Below, piece after piece: positions 58,802 through 64,000 of a stretch of DNA of 64,000 nucleotides. This DNA is from Vicia villosa (Eukaryota; Streptophyta; Magnoliopsida; Fabales; Fabaceae). The number at the start of each line of letters is the position of its first letter. Within the stretch, counting starts at the first letter, position 1. A program made the position numbers and the translations under genes. The DNA is taken from contig NC_081182.1 in assembly GCF_029867415.1 (NCBI RefSeq), forward strand, positions 6,611,213 to 6,675,212. Direction: 5' to 3'. The notes beneath the pieces are model-generated. The model worked only from the letters and a program-made list of their open reading frames with translations, was not told the origin of the DNA and did no database searches.

Positions 58802-59847
58802 CTTTCTTAAGTGGGTTTAGCCTATTTTGTTTATCTGTGTGTTTATGTTATTGCTTATTGTTTGCTTTTTCTTTTTGTATATATCTTATTTTGTATATAT
58901 TCTTATCTGTTTATGTGGTTACTTGGGTGATACCTTGTGATATGAGATAAAGTTCTAACCCGGACTTTTGTGAGTAACTTGAGATAGGAGGTGGTAAGAC
59001 CAATAGTTGCATGTCAGGAGCGATCCTTAACATGAGCATCATATGGTGGAACCCCAATCAGTGGAGGCCTCATGGAAGGTAGTAGATGTTGTTACGAGCT
59101 ATCGTAAGAACGCTATTATTTTCAATAGTGAGTGTCCGTAGAAGCTGAATGACCTAGAACCCTTTTAACCCATCTAAGCCTTTTTTAGGATGTAGCGCAG
59201 AAACAAGTTCAAGTACCAATTTGTTCTTGTTGTCATGCGATGGTACGCTCAGACGAGGTCTTTTTAGGAATATTATTGGTGCCCATGAGCAATTGTGTGT
59301 GCTGGTAGTATCCGATAGAAGATTGAAAACTCTGGGAACCTTTGTAGAACCCGTTTGGCAGGTACAAAATTCCCTAGTACATTCCTTTGTGGGTTGTTCT
59401 TAATCTTGACTCCATGCTCGTGACTTTGAACCTTGTTTGTGTGACCCTGTGAGACCTTGATTATGATGGATACATAAACCATGCATTCGTTTGATTTCTA
59501 AGGAACTCATAGGTCTTTCTTTGTAAACATCATAAGTTTCATCAAACTCAATGGATCTTGGGTGTTGATGGGGTGAAAACCCTAATCCACCAAAATGGAT
59601 GATTGATCTTGATGATAACTTGATCAATGCTTTGATCCAATTTAGGATTTACGTCCTTCATGCTTTGATGTTTACAAATTAACAACTTGAATTCTTTGAA
59701 AATCAAACAACATTGCATTTGCATTGCATCATTTGCATATTTCATGCATTTATCCAGGTTGTCCAGAAAACTTATTCTTGTCTGTCTCCATCTTCAGAGC
59801 CGTCTATCTACCGTCAAGCTGATTCCTCGACACATTGAACTAGAAAC
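58802..59847 (+). other. Leader of element 2
   Basis: Untranslated leader between the primer site and the gag-like ORF. The short open frames on both strands overlap and show no signature. Confidence 0.6.
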
Positions 59848-60489
59848 ATGTATCTGAAGAGTATGGAAGAACTTCAACAAGACCAAGAGTTGCTAAGAGC
59901 AGAGGTTAGCCAGTTGAAAATACAGATGGATCAGATTATGGAAACCCTGCAAGTCTTGTTGAAGAGAGAATGCAACTTTCCTCCGATTATTACAAAGCAA
60001 GTGGATACTCATTTAGCCTTTTCCGTTGCTACTTCAAATCAAGGGCAACCATCTGTTATGTCATGTGATTCATATTTTGGAGTAGAGAAGGAAACACCTG
60101 TTTGCTTTCCTCAATCAGTGCTTCGTAGGACTCTGCATCAACGTCCATTGTCTGTTCCTTCTCAAGGTAACAAAAAGCAGAAACAAGATCGGAATCGTGA
60201 TAGGACTCACTTTGATCCTATTCCTATGTCATACACTGAACTGTATCCTACTTTGGTCCGGAAAGGGTTAATTACAACAAGAGCCATGCCTCCTCCTCGA
60301 AACCCTCCCTCAATAGGATTTCGGCCTGATCTTCATTGTGAGTTTCATCAGGGTGGTGCTGGCCATGATTTAGAACATTGTTATGCTTTGAAGACCTTGG
60401 TGCAAGAGTTGGTTAGATCAAAGATGCTATCTTTCAGGGATATGGGTCCTAACGTTGTCACTAATCCTTTGCCAGATCAAAGTGGCTGA
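59848..60489 (+). CDS. Gag-like protein with single zinc module, element 2
   Basis: Intact 213-codon ORF. Residues 6-40 form a coiled coil (MEELQQDQELLRAEVSQLKI and on). The module at about 122-195 contains DPIPMSYTELYPTLVRKGLI and zinc ligands C164, H167, H173, C178, spaced C-x2-H-x5-H-x4-C as in element 1. The order coiled coil, linker, IPMSYTELYP motif, zinc module is that of the C-terminal half of Ogre/Tat gag. No capsid domain or pol is present. A start at the second Met (residue 6) is equally possible. Only one module is present, against two in element 1. Confidence 0.85.
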   Translation: MYLKSMEELQQDQELLRAEVSQLKIQMDQIMETLQVLLKRECNFPPIITKQVDTHLAFSVATSNQGQPSVMSCDSYFGVEKETPVCFPQSVLRRTLHQRPLSVPSQGNKKQKQDRNRDRTHFDPIPMSYTELYPTLVRKGLITTRAMPPPRNPPSIGFRPDLHCEFHQGGAGHDLEHCYALKTLVQELVRSKMLSFRDMGPNVVTNPLPDQSG

Positions 60490-62555
60490 AGACAAGTCAA
60501 AGCCAGATGGTCTCCTAAAGCCAAGTGTTTCAGACAGGATAGCCCATCCTTGTTGCTGATTAATCACTAGGCCTTTGTTTCTTTACTGTTTGCATTTCCT
60601 TTATTGTATTGTTTGCTTTCAAACTTGTTTATTCCTGAATGTTAATTTTAATGAAATGAGCATTGCATATTTTGAATTCATTCACATCTACTACTATGTT
60701 TATGCCTTCTTTTACAAAATTTTCTTCCATTTGCTTTCTCTATCAAACTTGTGTTTTATGCAAAGATTGGAGGGAGGATGATGACAACGAAATACCCAAG
60801 TTGTTGACTTGTATGCTTTCAAATAGAACTTTGTTGATGATGTACAGGCATTGTTTCGATTCCCAAACACTGGAGAAATAAGGAAGTTAATCCCTTGTTA
60901 ACCCCTTTGAGCCTTCGAAGTAGGAGTTTCTTTCTGTACGAAAAAACCCGCATTTTAAACCTGGGGCAGGGTAGTTCTCAGTTAATTTGGTTGTGCATTC
61001 TATTTTAAGAGAATCATTCAGTACACCTTTCAACAAAGGTTTCAATCACAAGCTTTCCTCCGCATACATCAAAGAAGTGTTGGATATGTCAATCAAAAGC
61101 CAATGATGGTTCATCAATCAATAAGCAAGGCAGTCACTATCTTTCAAAAAAAAAGTATCAAAAAATAGAATCAAAGAAAAGCCTGCTAAGTCAAGACCAA
61201 AAATGACTTAGGCAAAAACAAGGTCATCCCGCTGACTGTAAGTTCAAAAATAAACAGTTCAGGCAAAAGTTAGGGATATCAAAAGAAAAAGATGAAAAAA
61301 GAGAAGTCAATAAATTCTCAAACAACAAAATGTTGTGACTATCAAAAGGATGAAGTGACTGCCATCTCAAAAGTTCTCTTTGCTTGTGAACTATCATCAT
61401 TATCAAAGGTGCAAATCCAGAAGTCTCTTAGAATCTAAATGCATAGTTTGAATTAACTGAGCTTAGGATTGGAGATCATCACGAAGATGGGGTGGGTACA
61501 ATCAAATTTTGAGCCTTATATCTTTTGTTTCTAAAACCGTGAACCTGACCACGTTACAACCTTTAAAAGACCTAATTGAAGCAAGGTTTGTTTGAAAGCA
61601 TACTACAACAAGGTTGCGTAACCTGACTCCCATGAGATTTGCCAATCATTTGTTTTGATATCATGCCTTTGATTTGTCTTTCACTTTGAATGTCTTAGCC
61701 TTTATGGTTTGACCAGTGATTCCATTTGCTTTACATCAATAACATCATTCCAATGATTTTGATTTCAAAAATATGCTTTGAGCTTTGCATTAAAATTACC
61801 ATTCTTGAATGAACATTTTATTTGCAAGTAAGCACTCATCTTTCAGGAATTTCAAACAGTCGAGAAACTTGATCAGTGATCCTATCAGGGGCACGTTACT
61901 TCAAGATCCTGTTGTTTAGATGTTCAGTCAAGATTTGTTGATCAGAATATCCTTTCAAGACTTATATTGGGGCAAGCCATCCCAACATTCATTTGAAGAT
62001 CTGAAGCCTTGATCAGTTCATCCCCAGTACAATTCAACTGAAGCCATGATCAGTTAACTTGCAACAATTGGTGAATCAGGGGCAATCTGTTTCAGCAATC
62101 CCCAAGCAGTTTTATCAGTCCTTCTCAAAGGATCATCAGTCTGATATTGTTTTCAATGGGACAAAAGTTTGTTTAAGCATCTTCTTCCCAAGCAGAGTTG
62201 GCGGAGTTCTCGTGTTGAGGAATCAGAGCTCCAATCTTGCCTCACATAAGAGTCTACCCCAGTTGTCACAAACAATTGCATTGCATTTATCATTCGGCAT
62301 GCATAGAAAGATTCAACATCATGCATTGAAACAAAATTCATGCTCATTTACATTCTCCGAGGTCCTGTAGCTATCAACATCTTCACCTTGAGATCAAAGT
62401 CCAACTTACTTGGCACCTATCTAAAACAGATAATTGTTTGTCTTCTCCGTCTAGTGTTGTTCCTAGACGTATCCTTTCTTCATTCAGTTCCATTCCTGGA
62501 TGTTATGATTTCTCTCTCTTCTTTCAGTGCCATTCCTAAAAGATTTCCACCATGC
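60490..62555 (+). mobile_element. Non-coding interior of element 2
   Basis: No pol motif in any frame. Blocks at 60840-60975 (caggcattgtttcgattccc; aacccctttgagcct) and 61465-61590 (aaaaccgtgaacctgaccac) resemble 47190-47340 and 47820-47950 in element 1. Confidence 0.8.
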
Positions 62556-63130
62556 TTGATCTTGGTTCCCTTCAATCATGTTTTATCTTGATTGCTTCCG
62601 ATCATGCTTTACCCTGATCGCTTTCGACCATGCTTTATCTTGGTTCCCCTCAATCATGTTTTATCTTGATTGCCTTCGATCATGCTTTATCCTGATCGCT
62701 TTCGACCATGCTTTATCTTGGTTACCTTCAATCATGTTTTATCTTGATTGTCATTTGATGATGCTTCGTTCATGCTTTATCTTGAACGTCTCTGATACAT
62801 TCTTCTCAAAGTTCAATCATGTTTTACTCTTGATTACCTTTGATGCTGCTCAATCATGTTTTATCTTGATTGTCCAGGGTGTTATCCAATCATGTTTTAT
62901 CTTGATTTCCCATAATGTTATCCATTCATGATTTATCTTGAATGCCTCATATATTCTCTCCTCGAAGTCCGATCATGTTTTATCTTGATTGCCTTTGTTG
63001 TGTATCTTCCTTTCCAAATTCATTCTCGTTTTACTCTTGAATGATTTTTGATGTGGGTTTCAGAGATCTTTCATTCTGAATTTCTCTGTTGATCTTCTGT
63101 CCAGATTTCCTTTCATGTTTTACTCTTGAA
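62556..63130 (+). repeat. 26-bp tandem array with 78-bp higher-order unit
   Basis: Monomers of the type atcatgttttatcttgattg, plus six bases, begin at 62575, 62601, 62627 and 62653 and onward. Three variants (atcatgtttt, atcatgcttt, accatgcttt) rotate in order, giving a 78-bp higher-order period up to about 62760. Looser copies continue to about 63130. The 117-codon open frame at 62578-62931 is the array read through. Confidence 0.9.
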
Positions 63131-63495
63131 AGCTTCTGTTGACTGTCTCTTTCCCTTGCGAAGTCCAGTTTTATTCCTGGGTACGCTTATCTTTTCCCCA
63201 GCTGTTTCTTTTAGTCGAGTCTATTACTCTTTCCTTTTGTTTATTCCCCTGCGGAGTTCTTGTGTCGTGTACCATGTTTCTCCATCAATAGTTTGTCTCT
63301 CGTGGCGCTTTATTCCCCACGGAGATTCGAGTCTGTCTCATGTTATATCATACAAAAACAAAAAAAGAGTCCCTGCATTCATAGCATAACATATCATTGC
63401 ATCAAGGGGCAAAATTCAGGTTTTTAAGTATTTAATTACCTTCTGCCACTGATATCTTGATGACTAAGTCATTCAAGCTGTTTGGCTAAAGATAA

Positions 63496-63510
63496 TTAAA
63501 TAGGGGCAGC
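63496..63510 (+). promoter_or_regulatory. Polypurine tract of element 2
   Basis: attaaataggggcagc immediately precedes the 3' LTR, as in element 1. Confidence 0.8.
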
Positions 63511-64000
63511 TGTTGTACCCTAAATTTTGCCCCGACTTTTTATCTACATCATTTACATTTAGTATTATTATTGTATCTCAAAAATCCAAAAAAATTATAT
63601 GTAGTACTCATTTGCATCATTCTCATTCAAAAAATTGAAAAAAAATTATATACATTCATTTCATACATCATTTTACAATTAATAGTTTTTCTTATATATA
63701 CTAACCATTGCATGATTTTAATATTTTAATTTTAATTCAATTTATCTTGATAGATTGAATTTCTATTAAAATTTTAAAACAATTTTATTTGTTATTACTT
63801 GTTATTTGTTTTGTAGATGCAATTCAATAAAAGCAAAGTCCATTTGGTTCAAGAAAGATTTGTAAGGCCCAAGTCATTTTTAATCCAAGTCAATTTCAAA
63901 CCATGAAGCCAAGTTGAGAAGTGGGTCCACCACAACTTTGCCCTTCACGTTTTCAGTAGGAGGAGTTTACACAAAATTCCCTTCGCGTTTCATTTGCAGC
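63511..64000 (+). mobile_element. 3' LTR of element 2, cut by the window end
   Basis: Starts tgttgtaccctaaattttgc and matches 55496-55985 over the whole visible length. The rest and the right TSD lie beyond the window. Confidence 0.93.

Noticed and set aside
62578..62931. 117-codon open frame
   Set aside because: It is the 26-bp tandem array read through; there is no sign of a real protein.

Overview
This is a gene-poor, repeat-dense stretch of a plant nuclear genome. I infer a legume, probably of the Fabeae (pea, vetch, lentil, Lathyrus group). The reasons are the very long LTRs (3.3-5.6 kb) that start TGTCATACCCC or TGTTGTACCCT, the Ogre/Tat-type primer site tggcgactctgctgggga and the gag zinc module beside it, and the palindromic repeats with the core GATGCATC. 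Species is not settled by the sequence alone.

Only one ordinary host gene is evident. It is a four-exon INDETERMINATE-DOMAIN (IDD) C2H2 zinc-finger transcription factor on the minus strand (25106 down to 22709), with all splice junctions in frame and a 415-residue product. Almost everything else is mobile DNA, and its nesting can be read from target-site duplications (TSDs).

Layout. 1-480: a long imperfect palindrome. 1741-4300: a minisatellite and a gypsy-type LTR remnant. 4736-7490: microsatellite, minisatellites and a copia-type LTR. 8356-9600: a second LTR-like promoter array with a tRNA-derived SINE inserted beside its TATA box. 10567-13977: a decayed Ty1/copia element with LTR, primer site, gag and pol pieces. 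It abuts a minus-strand plant-mobile-domain (PMD) pseudogene (about 13978-19672), which is itself split by a 3.85-kb hAT-like element (14055-17901) carrying a captured pentatricopeptide-repeat fragment. 19741-20430: palindromic repeats related to those at position 1. 20499-22313: several MITEs, one nested in another. 22709-25106: the IDD gene. 26741-32304: a 5.6-kb solo LTR with 5-bp TSD and a hAT MITE inside. 32310-36600: remnant of a gypsy-type transposon protein on the minus strand. 36623-38278, continuing at 55067-55302: a decayed copia element on the minus strand, with a hAT MITE in its gag and a complete 16-kb non-autonomous LTR element in its LTR. That element (39008-55061) has near-identical 4.75-kb LTRs, a 5-bp TSD and a gag-like ORF but no pol. 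55496 to the window end: a second, different element of the same organisation, cut by the window edge in its 3' LTR.

The two non-autonomous elements have different LTRs but share the primer site, polypurine tract, a hairpin-like block near the LTR end, internal non-coding blocks and a coiled-coil plus CxxH-x5-H-x4-C gag module. My inference is that both families parasitise one autonomous Ogre/Tat-like partner that lies outside the window. Comparisons were made by eye; no database search or alignment program was used.
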